From contig NZ_JASITB010000004.1 of NCBI RefSeq assembly GCF_030063455.1, positions 62,001 through 126,000 of the forward strand: a stretch of DNA of 64,000 nt, given 5' to 3'. A program made the translations under genes and the position numbers. This DNA comes from Cryobacterium sp. PH31-O1. GTDB taxonomy: Bacteria > Actinomycetota > Actinomycetes > Actinomycetales > Microbacteriaceae. The stretch's first letter is position 1, and each line of letters opens with the position of its first letter. The notes beneath the pieces were generated by a model. That model had not been told where the DNA came from and ran no database searches. It saw only the letters and a list, made by a program, of their open reading frames with translations. Shown piece by piece: positions 9,001 through 16,492 of this stretch.

Positions 9001-9948
9001 CTGAACGACGCCATGGATTCGCAGATGGGCCGCAAACTGTCGGCCACGCTGCGGGTCGACCAGCCGGGACGCGCGCTCACCGACTCCGGCCTGTTCGCGC
9101 AGATCGCACTGCCGGTACTCGAAGACACCGCCGACGAGCTCATCGGTGACGAACTCGCAGCGCTCGCCGCCCGGTCGGCCCGCAGCTGGGAGGGCCCGGC
9201 AGCCGCACCCATCCGACTGCTGCCGGAGAATTTCTCGGCCGACGAACTGCCCGACGCGATCGACTCGCCCGACGCGGTGCCGTTCGGGTTGCGCCAGGAC
9301 ACCATGGAACCCGCCTACCTCGACCTCGCCGCAACCGACCAGCACCTGCTGGTATTCGGTGACCACGCTTCGGGCAAGTCCACCCTGCTGCAGGGACTGA
9401 TCCAGGGCTTGACCGATCGGTACACACCCGACGAGCTCGTTATCGCGATCATGGACGTGCGCGGGGAGATCTCGGCGGCCTGCCCCGACGATTACCTGGG
9501 TGGGCTCGCCGCGTCGAGCGGCGAAGCGCGCACCCTGGCCACGGCGATCGCTGGGGAACTGACAGCGCGACAGGCATCCGCTGACCGCACGGTGGGGCCG
9601 CGCATCGTGGTCATCGCCGACGACCTCGACATTCTCGCCTCCGGCGGCACCGAACCGCTCAACCCGCTGCTGCCGTTTTTGCCGAGCGCCCGCGAGCTGC
9701 GGCTGAACGTCATTGTGACGCGTCCCGTCGCCGGCGCAACACGGGCACTCTACGACGTCGTGCTGCAGTCGCTGCGTGACACCGGGGCCACGAGCCTGAT
9801 CCTGAGCGGCGAACGCTCCGAAGGACAGATCTCACCCGGTGTGTATGCCGAGCAGCTACCGCCAGGGCGCGGGCGTCTGGTGCGTCGCGGTGACCGGCCG
9901 CGCATCGTGCAGATCGCCCAGGCGCGTGTGCCGGTGGTGGTCTCATGA
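6016..9948 (+). CDS. eccC: Type VII secretion FtsK/SpoIIIE ATPase EccC
   Basis: The 1310-residue motor that drives ESX export. Two membrane helices lie at about residues 38-85. Three tandem FtsK/SpoIIIE ATPase domains follow, with P-loops G-A-T-G-S-G-K-S at about 492, G-A-P-Q-T-G-R-S at about 830, and G-D-H-A-S-G-K-S at about 1115. Walker B segments are near 600 (L-I-V-I-D-E-F), 934 and 1196. The second P-loop has Arg instead of the catalytic Lys, in line with the idea that the downstream domains act mainly in substrate binding. The unsplit form is typical outside the mycobacterial EccCa/EccCb type. The ATGA overlap couples it to the next gene. Confidence 0.93.
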   Translation: MTLKLIHRPTRVTRPLRRPEPEIISPPPAMQDGAQGGLPIQALIPVLGAATSVVMMVTLRGNALFMVIGALILIVAIVGGLAMALTQRGNAARTRRVQRERYLDYLERLRSRMRGRGKEVRALASLLSPEPAALIELVRDPGRLWERRRQHADFLRPRLGLGDQTWFDLIIPAEQNPVQPFDPILAGEAGQVALHYSTLRGMPIELRLDGAGTVAIIGDRSDTVQVARALMLQLAALHAPDDVHLAIAYPPSAAADWAGVDLLPHFVDESTFDGPVPARRVAPDITALRRVLGQDLGDRAQLAATSKRSGSNAAVAENSRLIVFVDDYGHVASALPVPDADLSPSDLHITMVHLLSDRLHEPSDVTIRVGVADGQAEITDARDDADGQVAVQRAVLDRISGALFETVARMLTPLRLNLTRQDEVESARAVDIAELLEIDDIANFDTASAWEQRSPRDFLRVPIGLDDFGEPVLLDLKESAQLGMGPHGLCIGATGSGKSELLRTLILALALSHGPKDVSMVLVDYKGGAAFAPFAGLPHVAGIIDNLADDPQLTQRARVSIAGEVVRRQQLLKDADNSPSITHYRELQATRPDLPALPHLLIVIDEFGELLAAEPDFVDLLLTIGRIGRSIGVHLLLSSQRIEAGKLRGLETYLSYRVGLRTFSASESSIVLDTPDAFHLPAIPGFAYLKVDTSVYRRFRSGYVSGALALAELTPSDLGGDRLEARRLPLYNGLGQRDDSETAEEALARPTTGRILVDAAVDELRHADQAVPPIWLSPLPERMALSRIIADAPASNLQVAMGLLDEPEKQRQDPWLVDLTRSGGHLAIFGAPQTGRSTFLRTMAVSLSLTHTPRQVSVYAMDFTGSGLTRIDGFPHVGGVATRSNPDRLRRLLEELAGMLNVRERFFAERGIDSLATLRSQHAAGRIPELVAADIVLLVDGLGALRADFEELEPALYDLLARGSSFGMHVVMSMTRWNELRMAQQPLIGTRIELRLNDAMDSQMGRKLSATLRVDQPGRALTDSGLFAQIALPVLEDTADELIGDELAALAARSARSWEGPAAAPIRLLPENFSADELPDAIDSPDAVPFGLRQDTMEPAYLDLAATDQHLLVFGDHASGKSTLLQGLIQGLTDRYTPDELVIAIMDVRGEISAACPDDYLGGLAASSGEARTLATAIAGELTARQASADRTVGPRIVVIADDLDILASGGTEPLNPLLPFLPSARELRLNVIVTRPVAGATRALYDVVLQSLRDTGATSLILSGERSEGQISPGVYAEQLPPGRGRLVRRGDRPRIVQIAQARVPVVVS

Positions 9949-10514
9949 CCGTGCGCATCGTGCTGGCGGGAACCGCCGGCGGTGTGGGTACCACCACGCT
10001 TGCGGCCCTGTTGTTCGATCGCGTCTCTACCTCGGGCGGCGTCGCCACCCTCGCCGACCACACCTCGGGCAACCTCGGCGCTCGGCTGGCCCGAGGCGAC
10101 TCCGCCGCCGCGATCGACCCCGCGGTCCTGCTGCATGACCTGGGCGCACACGCAGAGGGTGAAGGACTCGACCTGCTCGAATCACCGAGCAGTCTCGGCA
10201 TCGTGGTGACGGCGAACACTCCCATCGGAATCGCAGCCGCGCATCGTGTGCTGCAGTCGGTGCGGGCGAGGTACAGCGAAGCGGGGCTGGCGCGCACGAC
10301 CGTTGTGGCCATCTCCAACGGTCGGCGCCCAAGTACTGCCCGGCTGCTCGACGCCCTGCGGTCTGACTTTGGGCGAGAGATTCTCGTGGTGCTCGGCCAC
10401 GACACGGCCCTCGCGGGCGGCGGCCCCATCGCCGCCCACAGGCTGGACTGGCGCACGGTGACGGTGCGCGACCAGATCATTCGTCGGCTCCAGACAGTAC
10501 CGGGCGGCCTGTAG
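9945..10514 (+). CDS. Second MinD/ParA-like P-loop protein, ESX-associated
   Basis: A 189-residue protein with A-G-T-A-G-G-V-G-T-T-T-L near the N-terminus, a P-loop of the ParA/MinD type in which the usual GK lysine is Thr. The remaining fold is shortened: V-V-T-A-N-T-P appears near residue 88, where MinD has its nucleotide-specificity region. It is translationally coupled to eccC (ATGA) and is the last gene of the plus-strand operon. Together with the protein at 5144-6019 it may form a divergent, perhaps nucleotide-binding but hydrolysis-poor, pair that positions the machine. Confidence 0.65.
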   Translation: MTVRIVLAGTAGGVGTTTLAALLFDRVSTSGGVATLADHTSGNLGARLARGDSAAAIDPAVLLHDLGAHAEGEGLDLLESPSSLGIVVTANTPIGIAAAHRVLQSVRARYSEAGLARTTVVAISNGRRPSTARLLDALRSDFGREILVVLGHDTALAGGGPIAAHRLDWRTVTVRDQIIRRLQTVPGGL

Positions 10515-10637
10515 GCGGCTGGCTCGCCGGGTGGCCTGCCGAACTGCGCAAGGTCGCGCCGGTGCCGGGGCGAATTTGGCGAAGTCACAGCGCGGTGGCG
10601 CTAATCCCCGCAGTCCTGTACGCGAGTAGTCCTGTGG

Positions 10638-11150
10638 TCAGACCCCGGCGCGGTCGGCCAGGCCGCGCACGAACGCGGCCTGGCCGGCGTGCTGCAGGTC
10701 GTCGGAGAGTACGCTCGCCAGACGAACGCCGACCGTGACAGCAGGGGTCCAGGACTCGTCGACGACCCGGTCGAGATCGGCCTCGACGAGGGTACCCAGG
10801 TACGCCACGGTCGCCGCGTGCACGGCGTCGTAGTAGCCGCCGAGCAGCTCGGCGTCGGCCTGCACGGTGGCGACATCGGCGGAGGTGTGGCCATAGCCGG
10901 TGGCCGTCGGCCCGAACGGCAGGGCGAAACGGTCGGCCCAGCCCTGGTCGGCGTACACCTGGGCGGTGCCGGCCAGGTCGGCGAGGTGGTCGTCCTGAAC
11001 GCGGGACAGGTGCCAGGTGAGCCAGGCGATGGTGTTGGCGTCGGCATCCGCTCGAAAAGTGAGGGTGGCGACACTGGCGTCTTTCAGAGCGCGATGCACG
11101 GTGCCCTGGATGCGGGAGAATTCTTCGATGAGCAGTTCGGACGGAGTCAT
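10638..11150 (-). CDS. DinB-superfamily protein (DUF664-like, mycothiol-type)
   Basis: A 170-residue four-helix-bundle protein. His48 in T-W-H-L-S-R and a later Q-H-A-G-Q are possible metal ligands; the DinB triad is normally three His, so the second position is uncertain here. Actinobacterial members are mycothiol-dependent transferases or isomerases, and this is the likely class. A good ribosome site precedes the ATG at 11150. It is convergent with the ESX operon and unrelated to its other neighbours. The substrate cannot be inferred. Confidence 0.75.
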   Translation of the reverse strand: MTPSELLIEEFSRIQGTVHRALKDASVATLTFRADADANTIAWLTWHLSRVQDDHLADLAGTAQVYADQGWADRFALPFGPTATGYGHTSADVATVQADAELLGGYYDAVHAATVAYLGTLVEADLDRVVDESWTPAVTVGVRLASVLSDDLQHAGQAAFVRGLADRAGV

Positions 11151-11189
11151 GGGTCTCCTTCGTTGTTCCTTTACCGTACCCCGGCTTGC

Positions 11190-11211
11190 GGACGGGGCCC
11201 GGGCCCCGTCC
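11190..11211. repeat. Solo 22-base GGGCCC palindrome (module A of the dispersed repeat)
   Basis: This perfect 22-base palindrome is identical to module A of the compound repeats at 40220, 43809 and 49790. Here it stands alone, inside a longer hairpin closed by GCTTGC (11185-11190) and GCAAGC (11215-11220). It lies just upstream of the DinB-like gene, in the gap before modC. Confidence 0.85.
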
Positions 11212-11257
11212 CTGGCAAGCTCCGCAAGTGGCGGCGCCGGGCCGCGGGGCTAGTGAA

Positions 11258-11344
11258 CGTTCAGCACTGCGGAGACCTTCGCGCTGGGGCCCCGTTTCAC
11301 CGTGTGGGGGCCTAAAGTTCCGCAAATCTCCGCAGTTGTGAACG
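11258..11344. repeat. 87-base inverted-repeat element downstream of modC
   Basis: An 18-base arm at 11258-11275 pairs with 11327-11344 with 16 of 18 matches (core CTGCGGAGA/TCTCCGCAG). The inside contains G/C blocks but no reading frame. It lies between the modC stop and the DinB-like gene and could be a terminator-like structure or a miniature mobile element remnant. Confidence 0.55.
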
Positions 11345-11364
11345 AGACTGCCAGTAGGACGGCG

Positions 11365-12600
11365 TCAGCGGCGGTAGGCGCTGACCTCGGTGGCCTTGAC
11401 CGATAGCCAGACGGTCGAGCCCAGCTGCAGGCCGAGGTCGGCGACGGCGGCGGGGGTGAGCTCCGCGATGATCTCGGGGTCGCCGCTCGTGCGCAGGCGT
11501 ACCCCGCCGCTGCCCGGTTCGATGCCGGTCACCCGGGCCGACCAGACGTTGCGAGGGCTGGCGTGGCGCGGCTGTTCGGTCTGCACGACAACGGATGCCG
11601 GGGGAAAGACCGCCGCGGCGGACAGGTTTCCGGATATGGGCGCGACGGGGAGTCGGGGGCTCGCGGCAGGCGCAGCGGAGGCTTCTCCGCCGGAGGCTTC
11701 CGCGGCGGAAACTTGTGCTGCGGAAGTCTGTGCGCCGGGGCTCGCGGCGGGTGCCGTGGAGCCGAGGGCGGCGGCATCCGCAGGACGCACCGCGAAGGTG
11801 CGGCCGTCGGGGGCGACGACCGCACCGTTCTGGAGGGTGCCGACGACGAGGTTGACGCCGGCGAGCGCCGCGACGAACGGGTTGCGCGGGGCGGCGAGCA
11901 CGCTGACGGTCGTGCCCTCGTCGATGAGGGCGCCGTCGTGCAGCACGGCGACACGATCGGCGAGCACGACGGCGTCGACGATGTCGTGGGTGACGATGAT
12001 GGCGCTCGTGCCGGATTCGGCGAGCTGCTCGCGGATGAGCTGGCGCATGAGGGGCGCGGTTTCGGCGTCGAGGGCGGCCATCGGTTCGTCGAGCAACAGC
12101 AGGCGCGGGCCGGCCGCGAGGGCTCGGGCGAGGGCGACGCGCTGTTGCTGCCCGCCGGAGAGAGCGCCGGGTTTGCTCTCGCCGAAGCCTGCCAGACCGA
12201 CGCGGTTGAGCCAGCGGTCGGCCTGTTTTCGGGCCTCGGCGGCGTTCAAGCGCGCTTCGCCTACGCGCAGGGCGAAGGCGATATTGTTGCGGGCGCTGAG
12301 GTGCGGAAACAACAGGGGCTCCTGCCCGAGCAGGCCGATGGCGCGTCGTTCGGGCGCCACGAATCGGCCGGGCGCGGTGAGGACGGCGCCGTCGAGGGTG
12401 ACGGTTCCGCTGGAGGGCGTGGCGAGGCCGGCGAGCAGCTCGAGCACGGTGGACTTGCCTGAGCCGTTCGGTCCGAGGAGCGCGAGCACCTCGCCGGGCG
12501 CCAGCGCGAGCTGCAGGTCGAGCGTGAACGAGCCGCGGGTGAGCTGCAGGTTGGCGGCGAGGAGGGCGTTGGCGGCGGATTTCCAGAGGGCGGGGGTCAT
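11365..12600 (-). CDS. modC: Molybdate ABC transporter ATP-binding protein with TOBE domain
   Basis: The 411-residue protein energises molybdate import. It has a Walker A G-P-N-G-S-G-K-S-T at 43-51, signature L-S-G-G-Q-Q-Q-R near 135, Walker B L-L-L-L-D-E-P and H-loop V-T-H-D. A long C-terminal part ends in a TOBE/MOP molybdate-binding domain (about 340-410). An Ala/Ser/Glu low-complexity linker of about 50 residues (about 258-305) is unusually long. The ATG at 12600 was chosen, since upstream codons encode non-homologous sequence. It is the last gene of the minus-strand modE-like/A/B/C cluster, 133 bases after modB. Confidence 0.92.
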   Translation of the reverse strand: MTPALWKSAANALLAANLQLTRGSFTLDLQLALAPGEVLALLGPNGSGKSTVLELLAGLATPSSGTVTLDGAVLTAPGRFVAPERRAIGLLGQEPLLFPHLSARNNIAFALRVGEARLNAAEARKQADRWLNRVGLAGFGESKPGALSGGQQQRVALARALAAGPRLLLLDEPMAALDAETAPLMRQLIREQLAESGTSAIIVTHDIVDAVVLADRVAVLHDGALIDEGTTVSVLAAPRNPFVAALAGVNLVVGTLQNGAVVAPDGRTFAVRPADAAALGSTAPAASPGAQTSAAQVSAAEASGGEASAAPAASPRLPVAPISGNLSAAAVFPPASVVVQTEQPRHASPRNVWSARVTGIEPGSGGVRLRTSGDPEIIAELTPAAVADLGLQLGSTVWLSVKATEVSAYRR

Positions 12601-12733
12601 AACAGCGGGCTCCGGGTTGAGTTCGGGCCGAGGGCGCGGACCGCGTCCGCCGGTCTGCTCGGGGTAGGCGTGTGGACCATGCTCGGTGGGGCGGCGCGCT
12701 TGGCGCGGCCAGCGGCATCCGTTTTCACGAAGG

Positions 12734-13516
12734 TCACGAGAGCACGCTCGCTCGGCGGGTTCCGACCAGCACAAGGATGATCACGGCCACCGCAATGAGT
12801 AGCAGCGACAGGGCGACGGCCTGGTCGGTTGTGACGCCTGAGCCGTTGAAGGCGGTGTAGATGGCGAGGGGCATGGTGCGGGTTACGCCAGCCTGGTTGC
12901 CGGCGAACAGGGCGGTCGCTCCAAATTCGCCGAGCGCCCGGGCGAAGCTCAAAACGGTTCCGGCGAGGAGGCCCGGCAGCACGAGTGGCAGTGTGATGCG
13001 GGCAAAGACGGTTGCGCGGTGCGCGCCGAGGGTGGCAGCGACGCGTTCGAAGCGGGTTCCGGCGGTGCGCAGCGCGCCCTCGACCGCGATCACGAGAAAC
13101 GGCATCGCCACGAAGGTCTGCGCGATAACGACGGCGGCCGTGGTGAAGGGCACTCTCAAGCCCACCAGGTGGAGGTATTCGCCGAGCACACCGGTGCGGC
13201 CGAGCAGCGAGAGCAGTGCGATGCCGCCCACGAGCGGCGGCAGAACGAGCGGAATGGTCACGAGGGCGCGCAGCACGCCGGCCATTCGCGGAGTGGACCG
13301 GGCAATCACAACGGCGAGGGGAACGCCGAGAAGCAGGCAGAGCAGGGTAGAAACGGATGCCGTCGCGAGCGACAATCCGAGCGGCTCCAGCGCCTCCTTC
13401 GAGAGCAAGAGGGTGGGCAGGCTGGCCCAGTCCACGCGCAGCAGGAGTCCAGCGAGTGGCACGACGAGCAGGGCGAGCCCGATGCTCGCAGGAATATAGA
13501 GCAGCCGCGGAATCAT
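12734..13516 (-). CDS. modB: Molybdate ABC transporter permease
   Basis: The 260-residue inner-membrane permease has about five or six membrane helices. The ABC-permease EAA-type loop is visible as E-R-V-A-A-T-L-G-A-H-R near residue 160, where ModC docks. The length and the G-A-L-G-E-F-G-A motif near 196 are typical of ModB. It lies between modA and modC; a 118-base gap upstream holds an inverted repeat. Confidence 0.92.
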   Translation of the reverse strand: MIPRLLYIPASIGLALLVVPLAGLLLRVDWASLPTLLLSKEALEPLGLSLATASVSTLLCLLLGVPLAVVIARSTPRMAGVLRALVTIPLVLPPLVGGIALLSLLGRTGVLGEYLHLVGLRVPFTTAAVVIAQTFVAMPFLVIAVEGALRTAGTRFERVAATLGAHRATVFARITLPLVLPGLLAGTVLSFARALGEFGATALFAGNQAGVTRTMPLAIYTAFNGSGVTTDQAVALSLLLIAVAVIILVLVGTRRASVLS

Positions 13517-13541
13517 ATGGCGCGGGCGCGGGTGCGGCCAC

Positions 13542-13598
13542 CGACATGTGAGTTTCGATCCGAATTCAGCCTGTTTATGATCCCAAAATCACATGTCG
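13542..13598. repeat. 57-base inverted repeat between modA and modB
   Basis: Arms CGACATGTGA (13542-13551) and TCACATGTCG (13589-13598) are perfect complements, and the match extends to 13 of 14 bases inward. The 37-base AT-richer spacer has no gene. In the mod mRNA this would form a hairpin between the modA and modB frames, possibly an attenuator or a stability element that keeps binding-protein mRNA above permease mRNA. Confidence 0.65.
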
Positions 13599-13634
13599 CC
13601 GACCAATACTCACAGGTCAATGAGGAATGAGCGC

Positions 13635-14480
13635 TCACGGGGCGAGAAACCCGGCCTCGGCGAGGATTGCCTGGCCCTTTTCTGAGAGCACGAGGTCGAT
13701 GAAGGCCTGGGCGACCTCGGCATGGGCGCTGCCCGCGACGACGGCGATCGGGTAGTGACCCACGACATCCGCTGCCCCTTCGGGAGTGATGCCCTCAAGG
13801 CGGTCGGGGTTCGCGGCAATGTCGGTGGAGTAGACGAGGCCGGCATCCGCTATGCCTTCGGCCACCTTGGTCACGACGGCCGTGACATTCTGTTCTTCGC
13901 TGGCCGGCGACAGCGTGATGTCCGCGTTGCTCAGCAACGTAGCGGATGCCGCCCCACACGGCACCTGGGGCGCGCACAGCACGCTGAGCACGTCGGGGCG
14001 GGCGAGGTCTTCCAGAGTTGTGATGCCGAGCGGATTGCCGGGAGCGACGGCGATGCGCAGAGTGTTCGAGGCGAAGAGCGTGGCCGGGCCGACGAGGCCG
14101 GCGGTGGTGAGGGCATCCATATTATTGGTGTCGGCGCTGGCGAAAACGTCGGCCGGGGCGCCCTCGGTGATCTGGGTCACCAGGGTCGACGAGCCGTCGT
14201 AATTGGTCTCGACGGTGATTGACGAGTTGTCGGCTTCCAACTGGGCGGCCAACTTGTCAAAGACGCCCGACAGCGAGGCTGCGGCATAGATGGTGAGGGT
14301 TTGCGGGCCCTTGGCATCAGGGCTCCCTGCATCCGTTCGAGCGATTGTGGCGTTCGGGGTAGTGCACGCGGCAAGTAGCACGAGGCCCGCGGCCGCGGTC
14401 GCGGTCAGTGCGAATCGATTGCGCAACCGTTTGGGCAACAGGGTGGGCCGAGGCGGGTGGGTCTTCGCAGAGCGATTCAT
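13635..14480 (-). CDS. modA: Molybdate-binding lipoprotein
   Basis: The 281-residue substrate-binding protein has an N-terminal hydrophobic helix ending in L-L-A-A-C, a lipobox that would be lipidated at Cys. The mature part starts with the ModA signature L-T-I-Y-A-A-A-S-L and continues with T-N-Y-D-G-S-S-T-L and P-A-D-V-F-A-S-A. It catches molybdate or tungstate at the cell surface and delivers it to ModB. The ATG at 14480 overlaps the stop of the modE-like gene (ATGA). Confidence 0.93.
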   Translation of the reverse strand: MNRSAKTHPPRPTLLPKRLRNRFALTATAAAGLVLLAACTTPNATIARTDAGSPDAKGPQTLTIYAAASLSGVFDKLAAQLEADNSSITVETNYDGSSTLVTQITEGAPADVFASADTNNMDALTTAGLVGPATLFASNTLRIAVAPGNPLGITTLEDLARPDVLSVLCAPQVPCGAASATLLSNADITLSPASEEQNVTAVVTKVAEGIADAGLVYSTDIAANPDRLEGITPEGAADVVGHYPIAVVAGSAHAEVAQAFIDLVLSEKGQAILAEAGFLAP

Positions 14481-14881
14481 GGCATCCGCCCGGGAGTTTC
14501 GACGATCACGTTGGTGGCCTTGATGACGGCAACGCTGAGCGAGCCGATCTCGAGGCCGAGTTCGCGCACGGCCTCGCTCGACATAAGCGAGACGACGCGG
14601 TGCGGGCCGCACTGCAATTCGACCTGAGCCATGACCGTGTCCATGGTGATGGCGGTGACAATGCCGACAAAGCGATTGCGGGCGCTGCGGCCTACGCTCG
14701 ACGGGTCGGCCGGGGTACTCGCCTGCTCCACCGCGAAAGCGGCGAGCGCGGCGCCGTCAACCACCAGGCGACCGGATGCGTCGGCATCGGCCGCGAGACG
14801 GCCACCGTCGACCCAGCGTCGCACCGTGTCGTCGCTGACGCCGAGCAGCTCGGCGGCCTCGCTAATACGATATTGCGTCAT
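14477..14881 (-). CDS. ModE-like regulator: excisionase-type helix-turn-helix plus TOBE
   Basis: In this 134-residue protein, residues 1-60 form a MerR/excisionase-type helix-turn-helix (Y-R-I-S-E-A-A-E-L-L-G-V-S, T-V-R-R-W-V-D-G-G-R). A single TOBE/MOP molybdate-binding domain occupies 65-134. This HTH-TOBE fusion is the usual actinobacterial molybdate sensor, shorter than E. coli ModE. It likely represses the mod genes when molybdate is bound. It leads the operon and appears leaderless: a TATTGT box ends 7 bases before its ATG. Confidence 0.85.
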   Translation of the reverse strand: MTQYRISEAAELLGVSDDTVRRWVDGGRLAADADASGRLVVDGAALAAFAVEQASTPADPSSVGRSARNRFVGIVTAITMDTVMAQVELQCGPHRVVSLMSSEAVRELGLEIGSLSVAVIKATNVIVETPGRMP

Positions 14882-14888
14882 AAACGGG

Positions 14889-14894
14889 ACAATA
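14889..14894 (-). promoter_or_regulatory. -10 box for a leaderless modE-like/mod operon transcript
   Basis: TATTGT on the minus strand is followed by 7 bases and then the ATG at 14881. This is the spacing expected when transcription starts at or next to the start codon. No Shine-Dalgarno sequence is present, which supports a leaderless message. Confidence 0.5.
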
Positions 14895-15053
14895 GCACCG
14901 CATCTGCGGTTATGCCTGCCTGACTCGGTTTCAGTCTTCACGACCACCCGTGGCTCATACAGAAAATCGGCGTCCGGATGACCGATCGCCCCTCTTCGCG
15001 GGGCCGACCGCCGGGTGATTTCCTGAATTAGGCACCGAGACAGCCGACCCACT

Positions 15054-15148
15054 CGCATAACTCCTGCAAATTGCTTGCGCCGGTCAGCGACTATGCCTGA
15101 AACAGGGGCATCGCTCTGCCGGCAGCTAGAAATTGCAGGAGTTATGCG
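15054..15148. repeat. 95-base long imperfect hairpin between mod and moeB
   Basis: The outer arms 15054-15072 and 15130-15148 pair at 18 of 19 positions (core CGCATAACTCCTGCAA). Inside, GCCGG pairs with CCGGC, and ATGCC with GGCAT around an AAA-containing apex. The whole element is therefore one nested hairpin. It lies in the 318-base gap between two divergent molybdenum operons, with no gene inside. It ends about 40 bases before the moeB -10 box, so it is probably not in the moeB message. It resembles a miniature inverted-repeat element or a looped operator rather than a riboswitch. The rest of the gap holds only promoters. Confidence 0.75.
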
Positions 15149-15187
15149 CCGTCGAGCGGATGGGTGGCCGACGGCCCGCCTAGCGCC

Positions 15188-15193
15188 TAGCGT
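15188..15193 (+). promoter_or_regulatory. -10 box for leaderless moeB
   Basis: TAGCGT is followed by 6 bases and then ATG at 15200, leaving no room for a ribosome-binding site. This is the spacing of a leaderless transcript. Confidence 0.5.
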
Positions 15194-15199
15194 TAAGGC

Positions 15200-16489
15200 A
15201 TGGCCATTTCTCCCCTTGTTGAGCCCGTCGATCGACTCAGTGCATCTGAATCCGTGCGCACCGCCCGCCAACGTCGCCTCCCCCAGCTCAACGAGCTCGG
15301 CCAACGCCGCCTCGCCAACGCCCGGGTGCTCGTGCTCGGCGCCGGCGGTCTCGGTTCCCCTGCTCTGCTCTACCTCGCCGCGGCCGGGGTCGGCACCATC
15401 GGAATCGTCGACGGCGACGACGTGGAACCGAGTAACCTGCAACGCCAGATCGTGCACGGCCAAGCGGATGTCGGCCGCCCGAAGGTAGACAGCGCCGCCG
15501 AGCGCATCGCCGAGATCGCTCCGGAAACGCGCGTCGTGCGGCACGCCGAACGCCTGGTCGCGAGTAACGCGGCCGAGATCCTCGGTGGTTACGACGTGGT
15601 CATCGACGGCACCGACAACTTTCCCACCCGTTTTCTCGTCAATGACACCTGCGCGCGTCTCGGGCTGCCGCTGGTGTGGGCATCCGTTTTGCGCTTCGAC
15701 GCCCAGCTGTCGGTGTTCTGGGCCACGCCTCCCGCGGGTTCCGGCATCACCGGAGTGCACCTGCGCGATCTATTTCCGACCCCGCCGGCCGAGGGCGAGG
15801 TGCCCAACTGCGCCGACGCCGGTGTGCTTGGCGCGCTCTGCGGCCAGGTCGGATCGCTCATGGCGACCGAAACCATCAAGCTCATCACCGGAATCGGCTC
15901 GCCGCTGATCGGGCGGGTGCTCGTGATCGATGCGCTGTCGGGCCGATTCAGCGAGCTTCCGTTGCTCGGAACGGGTATTGCCGCCGAGCCGACCGCTGCC
16001 GAGCTCGCCGCCGAAGCGGCGCAGGCTTGCCGGGCCGGCACCCCCGAAGTCTCGAGCGTTGAACTCGTCGACCGCCTCGCCGCCCAGAACGCCGGCACCG
16101 ACAGTTTTCTTGTCGTGGACGTGCGTGAGCCCAGCGAATTCGCCGAGAGCTCGATTCCAACCGCCCGGCTGTTACCCCTCGGCGAGCTGTTGACCGATGG
16201 CGTGCTCTCTTCGACCGGCCGCGCCGCGCTGCCGGAAGACACCCCTCTGATCGTGCACTGCCACGCCGGTGGCCGCGCTGCCCGGGCCGCGAACGCGCTG
16301 CGCGAGGCCGGCTTCACCGACGTTTCGGTACTCACCGGCGGGATCCTCGCCTGGGATGACCTCGTCACGGCCGGGCGGGCCCCCGGATTCGGCAGCCGCT
16401 GGGCTTCGCCCGAAACCGCCGCGACCGGGCGGCACGCGTCGGCGCGCGATGACGCCGGCAGCGCCGAACAGTCCGACAGCCTGGTCTGA
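15200..16489 (+). CDS. moeB: MoeB/ThiF-type adenylyltransferase fused to rhodanese (MoeZ/MoeBR type)
   Basis: The 429-residue enzyme activates the C-terminus of MoaD by adenylation and sulfuration. The nucleotide loop G-A-G-G-L-G-S is at 47-53; N-C-A-D-A-G holds Cys204 at the E1 active position. A C-terminal rhodanese domain (about 290-395) has the loop H-C-H-A-G-G-R with Cys354. The two CxxC zinc motifs usual in MoeB are absent: where homologues have C-Y-R-C-L this protein has H-L-R-D-L. It begins the plus-strand cofactor operon, 3 bases before moeA. Confidence 0.9.
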   Translation: MAISPLVEPVDRLSASESVRTARQRRLPQLNELGQRRLANARVLVLGAGGLGSPALLYLAAAGVGTIGIVDGDDVEPSNLQRQIVHGQADVGRPKVDSAAERIAEIAPETRVVRHAERLVASNAAEILGGYDVVIDGTDNFPTRFLVNDTCARLGLPLVWASVLRFDAQLSVFWATPPAGSGITGVHLRDLFPTPPAEGEVPNCADAGVLGALCGQVGSLMATETIKLITGIGSPLIGRVLVIDALSGRFSELPLLGTGIAAEPTAAELAAEAAQACRAGTPEVSSVELVDRLAAQNAGTDSFLVVDVREPSEFAESSIPTARLLPLGELLTDGVLSSTGRAALPEDTPLIVHCHAGGRAARAANALREAGFTDVSVLTGGILAWDDLVTAGRAPGFGSRWASPETAATGRHASARDDAGSAEQSDSLV

Positions 16490-16492
16490 CCG

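Noticed and set aside
12601..12733. N-terminal extension of ModC into the gap after modB
   Set aside because: The extra residues are Arg/Pro-rich and unlike ModC. A normal start at 12600 gives the family's usual beginning.
15054..15148. Molybdenum-cofactor riboswitch
   Set aside because: The conserved Moco-motif blocks are not recognisable, and the downstream gene appears leaderless, so the structure is outside its transcript.
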